The notes beneath the pieces were generated by a model. The model made no database searches, was not told the DNA's origin, and worked only from the letters and a program-made list of their open reading frames with translations. A stretch of 64,000 nucleotides of DNA. Source: JAMOQA01 sp964420365. GTDB lineage: Bacteria; Acidobacteriota; Polarisedimenticolia; J045. Where the stretch lies: the NCBI GenBank assembly GCA_964420365.1, contig CAYQTA010000077.1, positions 62,001-126,000 on the forward strand, written 5' to 3'. A program made the translations under genes and the position numbers. This document shows, one piece after another, positions 1 through 7,110 of the stretch; within the stretch, counting starts at the first letter, position 1, and each line of letters starts with the position of its first letter.

Positions 1-1053
1 GCCGCCCGCAAGAAGGCCGAGGAAATCGCTGCCCGCGCCCGGGCCGGGGAGGACTTCGCCACCCTGGCGAAGAAATACTCGGACGACCCGGGCTCGAAGA
101 AGGTCGGCGGGGAACTCGGGTGGTTCCCCCGCGGCCGGATGGTGCCGGAGTTCGAGGAGGCGGTCTTCTCCATGTCGCCGGGAGCGATCTCCGACCCGGT
201 GAAGACGCCGTACGGCTGGCACGTCATCCTGCTCGAGGACGTCCGCGAGCCCGGTCTCCGGCCGTTCGAGGAGGTCCGCGACCAGATCGAGAGCCAGCTC
301 CGCTTCCCCCGGCTGCGCGAGGAGGCGAAGAAGGTCGCGGCCGAGCTGCACGCCAAGGTGAAGTCGGCCGAGGACCTGGCCCGGGTGGCGCAGGAGATGG
401 GTCTCCGGGTGCGCGACGCCGGGGTCGTCACGCGATCCAGCACGATCCCCGGCCTCGGCCCGGTGCCGGCCCTGGTGGAGGCGATCTTCTCCATCGAGCC
501 CGGGCAGGTGACCGACGTCGTCGAGCTTCCCCGCGGGGCCGCGGTGGCCACCGTCAAGGAGGTCATCCCCGACTGGCTGCCTCCCCTCGAGGAGAACCGG
601 GCGGCGGTGCTCGCCGCGTACCGGGCGGAAAAGGCCCGCGAGACGGCCCGCCGGGCCCTCGCCCGGGCGATCGAGAAGTCGGGCGGGGACCTGGCCCGGG
701 CCGCCAGGCTCCTGAAGGTGGAACTCCGGAAGACCGAGCCGGCCTTCGTCCGGGGACAGGAGCTGCCGGGGGTGGGCAAGGACCCGGCGGTGGAAGAGGC
801 CGCCTTCGCGACCGAGCCCGGGCAGGTCAGCGAACCGATCGATGCCGAGCGGGCGGAGGTCGTGCTCCGGGTGCTCTCCCGGGAGGAACCCGACTGGGAC
901 CGCCTGGCCCGGGAGGCCGACGAGATCCGCGGCGCCCTGGTCGCCCCCCGGGCCCAGCGCCTGGTCGAGCAGAAGGTCCAGGCACTGCGGGAGTCCGCGG
1001 ACGTCCGCTTCAACCCGCGCTACGTCGACCTGTCGGGCGGGGGCGGCCGCTGA
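1..1053 (+). CDS. Periplasmic parvulin-type peptidyl-prolyl isomerase (SurA/PpiD-like), C-terminal part
   Basis: The last 350 residues of a parvulin-type cis-trans prolyl isomerase; the start lies outside the window and the frame is open from base 1. The PpiC core is visible at about residues 18-80, with GGELGWFPRGRM and then PYGWHVILLED, as in SurA and PpiD. Two weaker copies of the same module follow (EAIFSIEPGQVTDVVE near 160-175, EEAAFATEPGQVSEPI near 266-281), joined by charged helical stretches, as is usual in PpiD-type proteins. By family it should help exported and outer-membrane proteins fold. Whether it is a membrane-anchored PpiD or a soluble SurA cannot be told without the N-terminus. 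Confidence 0.85.
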   Translation, partial: AARKKAEEIAARARAGEDFATLAKKYSDDPGSKKVGGELGWFPRGRMVPEFEEAVFSMSPGAISDPVKTPYGWHVILLEDVREPGLRPFEEVRDQIESQLRFPRLREEAKKVAAELHAKVKSAEDLARVAQEMGLRVRDAGVVTRSSTIPGLGPVPALVEAIFSIEPGQVTDVVELPRGAAVATVKEVIPDWLPPLEENRAAVLAAYRAEKARETARRALARAIEKSGGDLARAARLLKVELRKTEPAFVRGQELPGVGKDPAVEEAAFATEPGQVSEPIDAERAEVVLRVLSREEPDWDRLAREADEIRGALVAPRAQRLVEQKVQALRESADVRFNPRYVDLSGGGGR

Positions 1054-1103
1054 CGAAATCGTCATCCCGATCACCAGGTTCGCTCTGGAGCCCGCGGCGT
1101 CCG

Positions 1104-1127
1104 GGCCCCACATTCGGGAGTGGGGCC
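1104..1127 (+). terminator. Hairpin after the isomerase gene
   Basis: An 8-bp GC stem (GGCCCCAC paired with GTGGGGCC around an 8-base loop) lies between the isomerase stop codon and the next start. No T-run follows, so it may be a weak terminator or an mRNA-stabilising hairpin. Confidence 0.35.
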
Positions 1128-1156
1128 GGGTCGTTGCGGGCCCCGGGAGCGAGCCG

Positions 1157-1627
1157 ATGGCGATCCATCCCTGCTTCACGACCCTCGAGCGCAGCCGCGC
1201 CGCCTGGCGCGAGGGCCGCACGCGGGAGGCCCTCGCCCTCGCCGAGGCGGCCTGGATCGAGACCCGCGAGATCGCCGGGGCGCCGCCCCAGGCCGGGGTG
1301 GTGCTCGCCTGGTACGGCTGGCTCCTCGGCGTGGTGGGCGGCGACCGGGAACGGGGCCTGGCCCTCGTCCGGGAAGCGATCGAGCGGACCTTCTGGGAGC
1401 CGCGGGTCTTCGAGTACGCGGCACGCCTGATGCTGGCGATCGGGGACCGACGGGGCGCCCTCGATGCGGTCGAGCAGGGGCTGCGCCTCGCCCGCGGGGA
1501 CCGGGAGCTGACGGCCCTCCGGCAGCAGCTCGGTGTCCGCCGGCCACCGCCCATTCCCTTCCTCGACCGCTCTCACCCGCTCAATCGCCGCCTCGGCCTC
1601 TGGCTCGCCCAGTCCGGCCGACGGTAG
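1157..1627 (+). CDS. Small TPR-like helical protein
   Basis: A 156-residue protein made of paired amphipathic helices with Ala/Leu/Arg-rich TPR character (AWREGRTREALALAEAAW, then GDRRGALDAVEQGLRLARGD). There is no signal peptide, so it is probably cytoplasmic. The ATG is preceded by GGGAGCGAGCCG, which sets the start; the frame is open further upstream but has no other good ribosome binding site. No catalytic motif is visible. A protein-protein adaptor role is inferred from the fold only. Confidence 0.7.
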   Translation: MAIHPCFTTLERSRAAWREGRTREALALAEAAWIETREIAGAPPQAGVVLAWYGWLLGVVGGDRERGLALVREAIERTFWEPRVFEYAARLMLAIGDRRGALDAVEQGLRLARGDRELTALRQQLGVRRPPPIPFLDRSHPLNRRLGLWLAQSGRR

Positions 1628-1691
1628 ACCGTCGCCCCGGACGGGAGGCGTGCTATCCTCCCTGCCCCCGCCCGGTTCGAGGCCACCGCCG

Positions 1692-3557
1692 ATGACCTTC
1701 GCTCCCTGGGAGAGGATTCTCCTCCTCGTCCTGCTTGCCGTCTCCCTGGGCATCTTCGCCCGGGACTTCTGGCGACGGATCTCCCTCGTTCTTCGGGGCC
1801 GCCCGGATCGCGTCCGCTGGGATCACCCGGGCCGCCGCCTCGCCCGCGTCGTCCGGGAGGTCCTGCTCCAGTCCCGGGTGATCTCCGGCCGCCCGGTGGC
1901 CGGCACGATGCACGCGCTGGTCTTTCTCGGTTTCGTCTTCTTCGGGTTCGAGACGATCGACCACTTCCTCGAGCCCTTCGGGATCTCCTGGCTCGATGCC
2001 GTCCTCGGCCCCCGGGGGCACGAGCTCTTCACCCACTGGCTCGCCGCGTGGGCCGTCCTCGTTGCCGTCGCGATCACCGGCCTCGCCCTGCGACGGTTCG
2101 TCTTCGTCAAGTACTCGCCGGACCCGAGGTCCTGGAGCTCGGGGGTCGTCGCGCTGTTCATCTTCCTGCTGATGGTCACGTGGCTTCACCTCGAGACCGG
2201 CCCGGCGCCGGCGGTGGCCAAGGCCGACTGGTGGATCCACGCGCTGATCATCATCGTCTTCCCCCACCTGATCCTGCGCTCCAAGCACTTCCACCTCCTG
2301 ATGGCGCCGGTGAACATCTTCTTCCGGACCGATCGCCTGGGCGAGCTGCTGCCCCTCGACCTGGACCTGGAGGCCCTCGAGGAATCGGGAGAAGAAATCT
2401 CCCTCGGCCTCGAGAAGCTCGGCGACCTGACCTGGAAGGAACGCCTCGACTTCCTGACCTGCGTCGAGTGCCGGCGCTGCACGGACAACTGCCCGGCCAA
2501 CCAGGCGGGACAGGTGCTCGACCCGCGGGGTTTCATCCTGGCCGGGCGCCACGCCATCGAGGAGCGTCCCGACGAGGACCCCGTGATCGGCACGGTGATC
2601 ACCGAGGACGCCCTCGCGCTCTGCACGTCTTGCGGCGCGTGCGAGAACATCTGCCCCACCGGCGTCGAGCACCTGCAGGTGCTGGTCGGAGCCAAGCGGG
2701 CCCAGGCCCTCGCCCTCGGCACCGGGATGGTGGCGGCCGACTTCCTGCGGGACGTGGAGCGGACCGGGAACGCCCTGGGGGTCTCCCGTGACGCCCGGCG
2801 GAAGCTGCTCGAGGAGCTCGACCTGCCGACCTGGCAGCCCGGGCAGGAGGGCTGGCTGCTCTGGCTCGGCTGCGTCTGGAGCGGCAACCCGGACGCGAAG
2901 GGAGCGGTCCAGGCGACCGCCGAGCTGTTGCGGCGGGCCGGGGTTCCCTTCGGCGTGCTCCCGGAGGAGAGCTGCTGCGGGCACCACTCGCGCCGCCAGG
3001 GAGAGGAGATGCAGTTCCAGGTGCTGGCCCGGGAGAACATCGAGCGCCTCCGGGAGGCGGGGGTCCGGCAAATCCTCACGCCGTGCCCGCACTGCCAGTT
3101 GACCTTCCGCTTCGAGTACCCGGACCTCGAGGACGGTTTCTCCGTCGACGTCGTCCACCACTCCCGCTTCCTTCTCGGCCTCGTCGAGGAAGGAAAGCTC
3201 TCCCTGCGGGAGGGAGCCCTCGCCGGTGCCCGGGCCACCTACCACGACCCCTGCTACCTCGGTCGCTACCAGGGCGAGTACGAGGCGCCGCGCCGCCTGC
3301 TCCGGCGGGCCGGGGTGGACCTGGTGGAGATGGACCGGAACCGCTCCCGGTCGACCTGCTGCGGCGGTGGGAACGCCGGGTTTGCGCTGCGGGTCGACGT
3401 CAAGCCGCGCCGGATCGACCAGCTCCGCGCCGAGCACGTGCGCGCAACGGGAGCCCCGCTCCTCGTCACCGCGTGCCCGGAGTGCCACATGATGCTCAAC
3501 GCGGCGACGAAGGAGACCCGGGACATCGCCGAGGTGATCCGCGACGCCCTCGCCTGA
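1692..3557 (+). CDS. Membrane-anchored HdrD-like Fe-S oxidoreductase (EMO-type)
   Basis: A 621-residue membrane electron-transfer protein. The N-terminal about 210 residues contain several membrane helices with conserved histidines, like the NarI-type cytochrome b anchor. Two ferredoxin-type [4Fe-4S] motifs follow (CVECRRCTDNCP starting at Cys257; CTSCGACENICP starting at Cys311). Then come two CCG domains (EESCCGHHS at 428-429 with TPCPHC, and STCCGGGN with TACPEC), the cluster-binding modules of heterodisulfide reductase subunit D. This layout matches EtfAB:menaquinone oxidoreductases, which pass electrons from acyl-CoA oxidation to quinone. No etfAB is nearby, so the substrate is inferred. 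The ATG sits 66 bases after the previous stop; the frame is open further upstream but without signal. Confidence 0.85.
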   Translation: MTFAPWERILLLVLLAVSLGIFARDFWRRISLVLRGRPDRVRWDHPGRRLARVVREVLLQSRVISGRPVAGTMHALVFLGFVFFGFETIDHFLEPFGISWLDAVLGPRGHELFTHWLAAWAVLVAVAITGLALRRFVFVKYSPDPRSWSSGVVALFIFLLMVTWLHLETGPAPAVAKADWWIHALIIIVFPHLILRSKHFHLLMAPVNIFFRTDRLGELLPLDLDLEALEESGEEISLGLEKLGDLTWKERLDFLTCVECRRCTDNCPANQAGQVLDPRGFILAGRHAIEERPDEDPVIGTVITEDALALCTSCGACENICPTGVEHLQVLVGAKRAQALALGTGMVAADFLRDVERTGNALGVSRDARRKLLEELDLPTWQPGQEGWLLWLGCVWSGNPDAKGAVQATAELLRRAGVPFGVLPEESCCGHHSRRQGEEMQFQVLARENIERLREAGVRQILTPCPHCQLTFRFEYPDLEDGFSVDVVHHSRFLLGLVEEGKLSLREGALAGARATYHDPCYLGRYQGEYEAPRRLLRRAGVDLVEMDRNRSRSTCCGGGNAGFALRVDVKPRRIDQLRAEHVRATGAPLLVTACPECHMMLNAATKETRDIAEVIRDALA

Positions 3558-3645
3558 CCGGCGGTCGGCACGCCGGCTTGCACCTCCCGCGGCCCCCGGG
3601 GAGAATCCCCCGGCAGGGAAGCCGGTGCTTCCCCGGAAAGGAACC

Positions 3646-4566
3646 ATGCGTACTCGACGCTCCGCGAAGGTACGGGCCCACCGCATCCTGCTGGTCCTCG
3701 TGGCCCTGGTCCTCCTCGCCGCGTGTGACGATCCCACCGAGCTCTCCACGAAGGAGAAGGGGATCGCGGTCGGCGCGGTCGCGACCTCCATCTGCTGGGA
3801 CCAGGACACCGGGCTCGCGACCACCCAGGTGATCGCCACCGTGTTCGGCAAGGACGGCAGCGTCGCGACCGGCACGAAGGTCCGCTTCGAGGCGGACTGC
3901 CCGGAGGCGACGCTCGATCCCGTCGAGGCCGCGACCGACCAGGCGGGCCGTGCGATCGTCGAGCTCTCCACGCCTCGCCCGTCGTCCGACCAGGTGACGG
4001 TGACGGGGTTCCTCCCCGACGGCCGCTCCGACGACGTGACGATCCGCGTCCCGGCCCCTCCTTTCCTGCAGTTCACGCCCGAGACGTTCCAGCCCAAGGT
4101 CGGGGAGGAGTTCTACCTCCACTGGTACGTCACGGCCCCCTGCAACCTCAGTCGACTGACGGCGGAGCTCACCTGGAACCCGGAGGTCCTCGAGTACGTG
4201 CCCGGCGAGTGGGAAGAGGGAGGGATCCTGAACCAGCTGGTCTCGAGCAACGGCGGGGACGCGGGCGACACGGACGAGGACGGCTCTGCCGGGGGAGAGG
4301 ACAGGATCCCGACGGTGGTCGAGGAAAGCTGGGCGGACGGGTGGCTGCGGATGACCTACCGTCGCGACGACACTCCACGCACCGGCATCTCCGCCACCGG
4401 CTCCTACATCCGGATCAAGTTCCGGGCGATCGGCACCGGTGACGCGGAGATGGCCGCGCCCTTCGTCGAACTGGCGCCACCGGACGACCGGCCCTTCGAC
4501 ATGACCGACCACTGGGCCGTCCCGGCGATCACCGTCGTCGCGGCGGACGAGGACGGGGGGAAGTGA
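3646..4566 (+). CDS. Lipoprotein with Ig-like and cohesin-like domains
   Basis: A 306-residue exported lipoprotein: Arg-rich n-region, hydrophobic stretch and lipobox LLAAC (Cys27). Residues about 40-140 look like a bacterial Ig-like (Big1) domain (VATGTKVRFEADCPEATLDP and AGRAIVELST). Residues about 145-290 resemble a cohesin-like beta-sandwich (PKVGEEFYLHWYV, ELTWNPEVLEYVPGEWEEGG, YIRIKFRAIGTG), with an Asp/Glu/Gly-rich insert near 205-225 that could bind calcium. GGAAAG lies 6-11 bases before the chosen ATG. The stop overlaps the next start by 4 bases. No enzyme motif is seen; a surface-binding or adhesive role is inferred. Confidence 0.75.
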   Translation: MRTRRSAKVRAHRILLVLVALVLLAACDDPTELSTKEKGIAVGAVATSICWDQDTGLATTQVIATVFGKDGSVATGTKVRFEADCPEATLDPVEAATDQAGRAIVELSTPRPSSDQVTVTGFLPDGRSDDVTIRVPAPPFLQFTPETFQPKVGEEFYLHWYVTAPCNLSRLTAELTWNPEVLEYVPGEWEEGGILNQLVSSNGGDAGDTDEDGSAGGEDRIPTVVEESWADGWLRMTYRRDDTPRTGISATGSYIRIKFRAIGTGDAEMAAPFVELAPPDDRPFDMTDHWAVPAITVVAADEDGGK

Positions 4567-5378
4567 GCACCGGGACACCGGATCCCGCCCCCGCGGAACC
4601 GGGGTCCCTTCCCCGGGAGTGGCGGGGGATCACCGTCGGGGAGATCCTGCGTCATCCCCTCCCCTACCAGCGTCACAGTCTCCTCAACCGGCTGATCGCG
4701 CGGACGGTGGTGCTGGCCTTCCGCCGGAGCGTCCTGGCGATCCACGGCCTCGACCGGATCGGCGTCGAGCACGACCCCTTCATCCTCGTGATGAACCACA
4801 ACCAGTGGCAGGAGGCGGTGATCCTGCCGACCCTCCTCATCTTCCACCGGGGCGGCAAGCTGATCCACTTCGTCTCCGACTGGAACTTCCAGCTGATCCC
4901 CGTCGCGCGCACGATCCTGCGCCGCAGCGAGGTGATCACGATCGTCGCCAAGCCGGCCCGGCCCGCGTTCCTCAACGTGTTTCGCCCCCTGTTCGAGCAG
5001 GAAACCTCCGCATGGACCCGCGCCCGGGAGAAGCTGCTCGCCGGCGCGTCGGTGGGGATCTTCCCGGAGGGGACGATCAACCGGGACCCGGAACGGCTGC
5101 TCCCGGGCCACCCCCGGGCCGCCCAGGTGAGCCTCCAGACCGGGACGCCCATCCTCCCGGCCGGGATCACCTTCCCGCGGCTTCCCCCGGGAAGGCGGAT
5201 CCCCAACGGGGAGCCCTTCGAGGTGACGATCGGCGAGCCGCTGGTCCCGCCCCGGCCGGCCCGGGCGGGGCGGCCCTCGCTGGACGAGGTCCGGGCATGG
5301 CATCATGAGGTGATGAGCCGGCTCGCGGAGCTGTGCGGCAAGCGCTGGGACCCGCGCCCGGCGAGGAGGGAGCGATGA
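4563..5378 (+). CDS. PlsC-family acyltransferase
   Basis: A 271-residue lysophosphatidic-acid-type acyltransferase. Motif I appears as NHNQWQE (residues 78-84), so the catalytic Asp of the HX4D motif is Glu84. Motif III is FPEGT (167-171), and a proline motif follows (GTPILPAGITFPR). By family it transfers an acyl chain from acyl-ACP or acyl-CoA to a glycerol-phosphate or lyso-lipid at the inner membrane. The GTG start overlaps the stop of the upstream lipoprotein, and its own stop overlaps the next start (ATGA), so it is translationally coupled to the FeeM-like gene. That pairing recalls ornithine- or aminolipid synthesis, where a GNAT N-acyltransferase and a PlsC O-acyltransferase work in sequence. 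Confidence 0.85.
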   Translation: MSTGTPDPAPAEPGSLPREWRGITVGEILRHPLPYQRHSLLNRLIARTVVLAFRRSVLAIHGLDRIGVEHDPFILVMNHNQWQEAVILPTLLIFHRGGKLIHFVSDWNFQLIPVARTILRRSEVITIVAKPARPAFLNVFRPLFEQETSAWTRAREKLLAGASVGIFPEGTINRDPERLLPGHPRAAQVSLQTGTPILPAGITFPRLPPGRRIPNGEPFEVTIGEPLVPPRPARAGRPSLDEVRAWHHEVMSRLAELCGKRWDPRPARRER

Positions 5379-6031
5379 GCCTCAAGGACCGCCTCGTGGT
5401 CTTCCGCGTCGAGGACGAGGAGGGCCGGGAGAAGGCCCGCCAGGTCCTCCGGGCCACGTACCGGGACGAGAAGGGCTGGGTCCAGGAGGAGGACCGCCAG
5501 ATCCCGCCCGAGGACCTCCAGCGGGACGACGTCTCCTGGTTCGTCGTCTGCGACGGAGACCGGCCGGTCGGCGTCCTGCGGGTCCTCTACGACCCGCCCC
5601 TCGAGCTGTACCGGGAATACGGGTTCGAGCTGACCGACACCGGGATCGACGTCGAGAAGTTCATCCGCGAGAACCGGATCGCCGAGATCGGGCGGTTCGC
5701 CGTCCTGCCGGAGTACCGGAAGCACGTGGTCGTGGTCGCCGCCCTGATGCGGGCGGCCAGCACCGAGACGGTCGCCCGCGGCTACACGCATTACATCACG
5801 GACGTCTTCGAGGACGACCCTCACTCGCCCTACAAGTTCCACACCCGCGTGATGGGTTTCGTCCCGGTGGCAACCCACGAGGTCGGCGAGCTGAACTGCC
5901 GGAGCCGGCGGATCACGCTGATCCTCGACCTCCGGGAGGCCTACCGGCGCCTCCGGAGGCAGGGCTCGTGGCTCTTCCGCTTCCTGACCGGTGATTGGCC
6001 GGAAGCGCTCCACCGCCGCCTGCTCGCCTGA
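5375..6031 (+). CDS. FeeM/LuxI-like GNAT N-acyltransferase
   Basis: A 218-residue protein with the GNAT fold of N-acyl amino-acid synthases and autoinducer synthases. Visible are WFVVCDGDRPVGVLRVLYDP (beta strands of the GNAT core), IAEIGRFAVLPEYRK (the strand-4/pyrophosphate-loop region, where LuxI/FeeM proteins have E-x-x-R/K-F-A-V), and a C-terminal MGFVPVATHEVGE stretch. The likely reaction is transfer of a fatty acyl group from ACP to an amine such as an amino acid. The ATG overlaps the PlsC stop by 4 bases and GAGGAGGGAGCG lies just upstream. Its length is closer to FeeM and LuxI than to OlsB. The amine acceptor cannot be read from the sequence. Confidence 0.75.
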   Translation: MSLKDRLVVFRVEDEEGREKARQVLRATYRDEKGWVQEEDRQIPPEDLQRDDVSWFVVCDGDRPVGVLRVLYDPPLELYREYGFELTDTGIDVEKFIRENRIAEIGRFAVLPEYRKHVVVVAALMRAASTETVARGYTHYITDVFEDDPHSPYKFHTRVMGFVPVATHEVGELNCRSRRITLILDLREAYRRLRRQGSWLFRFLTGDWPEALHRRLLA

Positions 6032-6115
6032 TCCCGCCCCGCTCACGGCCCGGGCTGGACCGTCCGGGCCCGGGAACCTACGTTCCCTTCCGGGAGGGTT
6101 CGCGGGAGAACGAGC

Positions 6116-6430
6116 ATGGGCAACCTGGAACAGATCCTGCGCGAGTTCGGTGAGACGGGTGTCGAGACGTCGTTCGAGGTCGACGGGAAGACGTACCGGG
6201 TCTTCGCCTACCCGAGCCCCGGACGCGGCCGGGCCCACGTCCGGTGGAACCTCTACGAGGTCGAGGAAGGCCGCGGAGAAAGGATCCGTGGCCTGACCTT
6301 CGGCATCGCCGACGGGGTCCGGGAGGCGATGAAGGACGTTCTCGAGGCGGCCCGGGAGCACGCCCGGTCGGGGAAGGCACCGGGTCCGGTCCGCCATCCC
6401 CTGACCTTCCGGCCGACGGCCCTCGACTGA
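6116..6430 (+). CDS. Small hypothetical protein
   Basis: A 104-residue soluble protein that I do not recognise. It has two short beta strands around GKTYRVFAYPSP, an aromatic strand (HVRWNLYEVEEG) and a helix (DGVREAMKDVLEAAREHA). There is no signal peptide or cysteine. An alpha/beta sheet domain is likely; no function is proposed. Codon use matches its neighbours and a strong terminator hairpin follows 24 bases after the stop. Confidence 0.65.
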   Translation: MGNLEQILREFGETGVETSFEVDGKTYRVFAYPSPGRGRAHVRWNLYEVEEGRGERIRGLTFGIADGVREAMKDVLEAAREHARSGKAPGPVRHPLTFRPTALD

Positions 6431-6454
6431 GACGGGACCCGGAGGGGAACGCGA

Positions 6455-6484
6455 AAGGGGCGCCCGCGGGCGCCCCTTCCTTTC
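6455..6484 (+). terminator. Bidirectional rho-independent-like terminator
   Basis: A perfect 12-bp palindrome (AAGGGGCGCCCG with CGGGCGCCCCTT) followed by TTCCTTT. It lies between two convergent genes, so it can end transcription from both the small plus-strand gene and the minus-strand LENRIAP gene. Confidence 0.75.
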
Positions 6485-6512
6485 CGAACGCCGGGCAGGA
6501 CCCGGCCCCGGA

Positions 6513-6827
6513 TCACTTGCCGAACAGGCCGGCGATCAGCTGGGCGGTGGCGTCGGAGATGACGACGTTGTCGCTGAGGGTGAAGCTGTCCTTCACCGCC
6601 TGCAGGCCGGTGCCGATCCCGTTGGCGTCGAACATGCTGTTGGCGGCGTCCACGGCCCCCTGGACGTCCACGTCCCCCGCGGTGCCGTCGTCGTTCACGC
6701 TGACGAACTGGTTGAAGAGATCCCCGAGCTGGCTGTCGGTCTGCGCCAGGCCCTGGAGGAAGCTGAACAGGCCGACACCCGGGGCGATGCGGTTCTCGAG
6801 CTCCTGGACCTTCAGCTTACGGCTCAT
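6513..6827 (-). CDS. Small LENRIAP-motif protein, candidate export/processing substrate
   Basis: A 104-residue protein with no classical signal peptide. It begins MSRKLKVQELENRIAPGVG: a short basic stretch, then LENRIAP at residues 10-16, reminiscent of the leader-like LEPR/LExR-AP motifs at the front of some exported small proteins. The rest is acidic and Gly/Asp-rich (VNDDGTAGDVDVQGAVDAAN) and ends SDATAQLIAGLFGK. The ATG follows GGAGGAGAGTGTGCG; longer upstream frames lack support. A sigma-54-type promoter and a structured leader precede it. Immediately upstream on the same strand is a PqqD-M50-HlyD protein, so I infer that this protein is handled by that machinery. It may instead be a structural or surface protein. 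Confidence 0.75.
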   Translation of the reverse strand: MSRKLKVQELENRIAPGVGLFSFLQGLAQTDSQLGDLFNQFVSVNDDGTAGDVDVQGAVDAANSMFDANGIGTGLQAVKDSFTLSDNVVISDATAQLIAGLFGK

Positions 6828-6842
6828 CGCACACTCTCCTCC

Positions 6843-6923
6843 GGCGGGCCCTTCGCCCGCCCTCGTTGTGGGGACCCGCGGTCCCCGAACTCTCTCTCCC
6901 CCGGCATCCGGACGGACGCCGGG
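6843..6923 (-). promoter_or_regulatory. Structured 5' leader of the LENRIAP gene
   Basis: Three stem-loops lie between the predicted transcription start and the ribosome binding site: a 6-bp stem (6900-6905 with 6918-6923), a 7-bp stem with a 3-base loop (6870-6876 with 6880-6886), and a 7-bp stem with a 5-base loop (6843-6849 with 6855-6861) that ends just before the GGAGG. They could stabilise the message or control translation. They match no riboswitch class that I know. Confidence 0.45.
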
Positions 6924-6940
6924 ACCCGACTCCCCCATGA

Positions 6941-6955
6941 GCAAGTACCGGGCCA
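6941..6955 (-). promoter_or_regulatory. Sigma-54-type promoter for the LENRIAP gene
   Basis: Reading on the minus strand, TGGCCC-GGTAC-TTGC keeps the strict GG-N10-GC spacing of -24/-12 promoters, one base away from the TGGCAC consensus. Transcription would start near 6930, about 100 bases before the start codon. Such promoters need an enhancer-binding activator; none is encoded in this window. Confidence 0.6.
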
Positions 6956-7110
6956 ACGGCGCGCATTCCGGGCCGGTATCCGGAGCCGTTCGCCGCGGCA
7001 CGGAATCACCCGAACCGGTTCGGGACGGAGAGGCACGAGGGAAGCCGGTTTCCAGCGTCGTCGCGGCGGGCACGGAATCGGGGACGAGTGTGCGGAAACC
7101 GAACAGTCGC

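Noticed and set aside
3566..3583. A CGGCAC...TTGCA sequence before the lipoprotein gene, like a sigma-54 site
   Set aside because: The GG and GC are 11 bases apart instead of 10, and sigma-54 does not tolerate that change.
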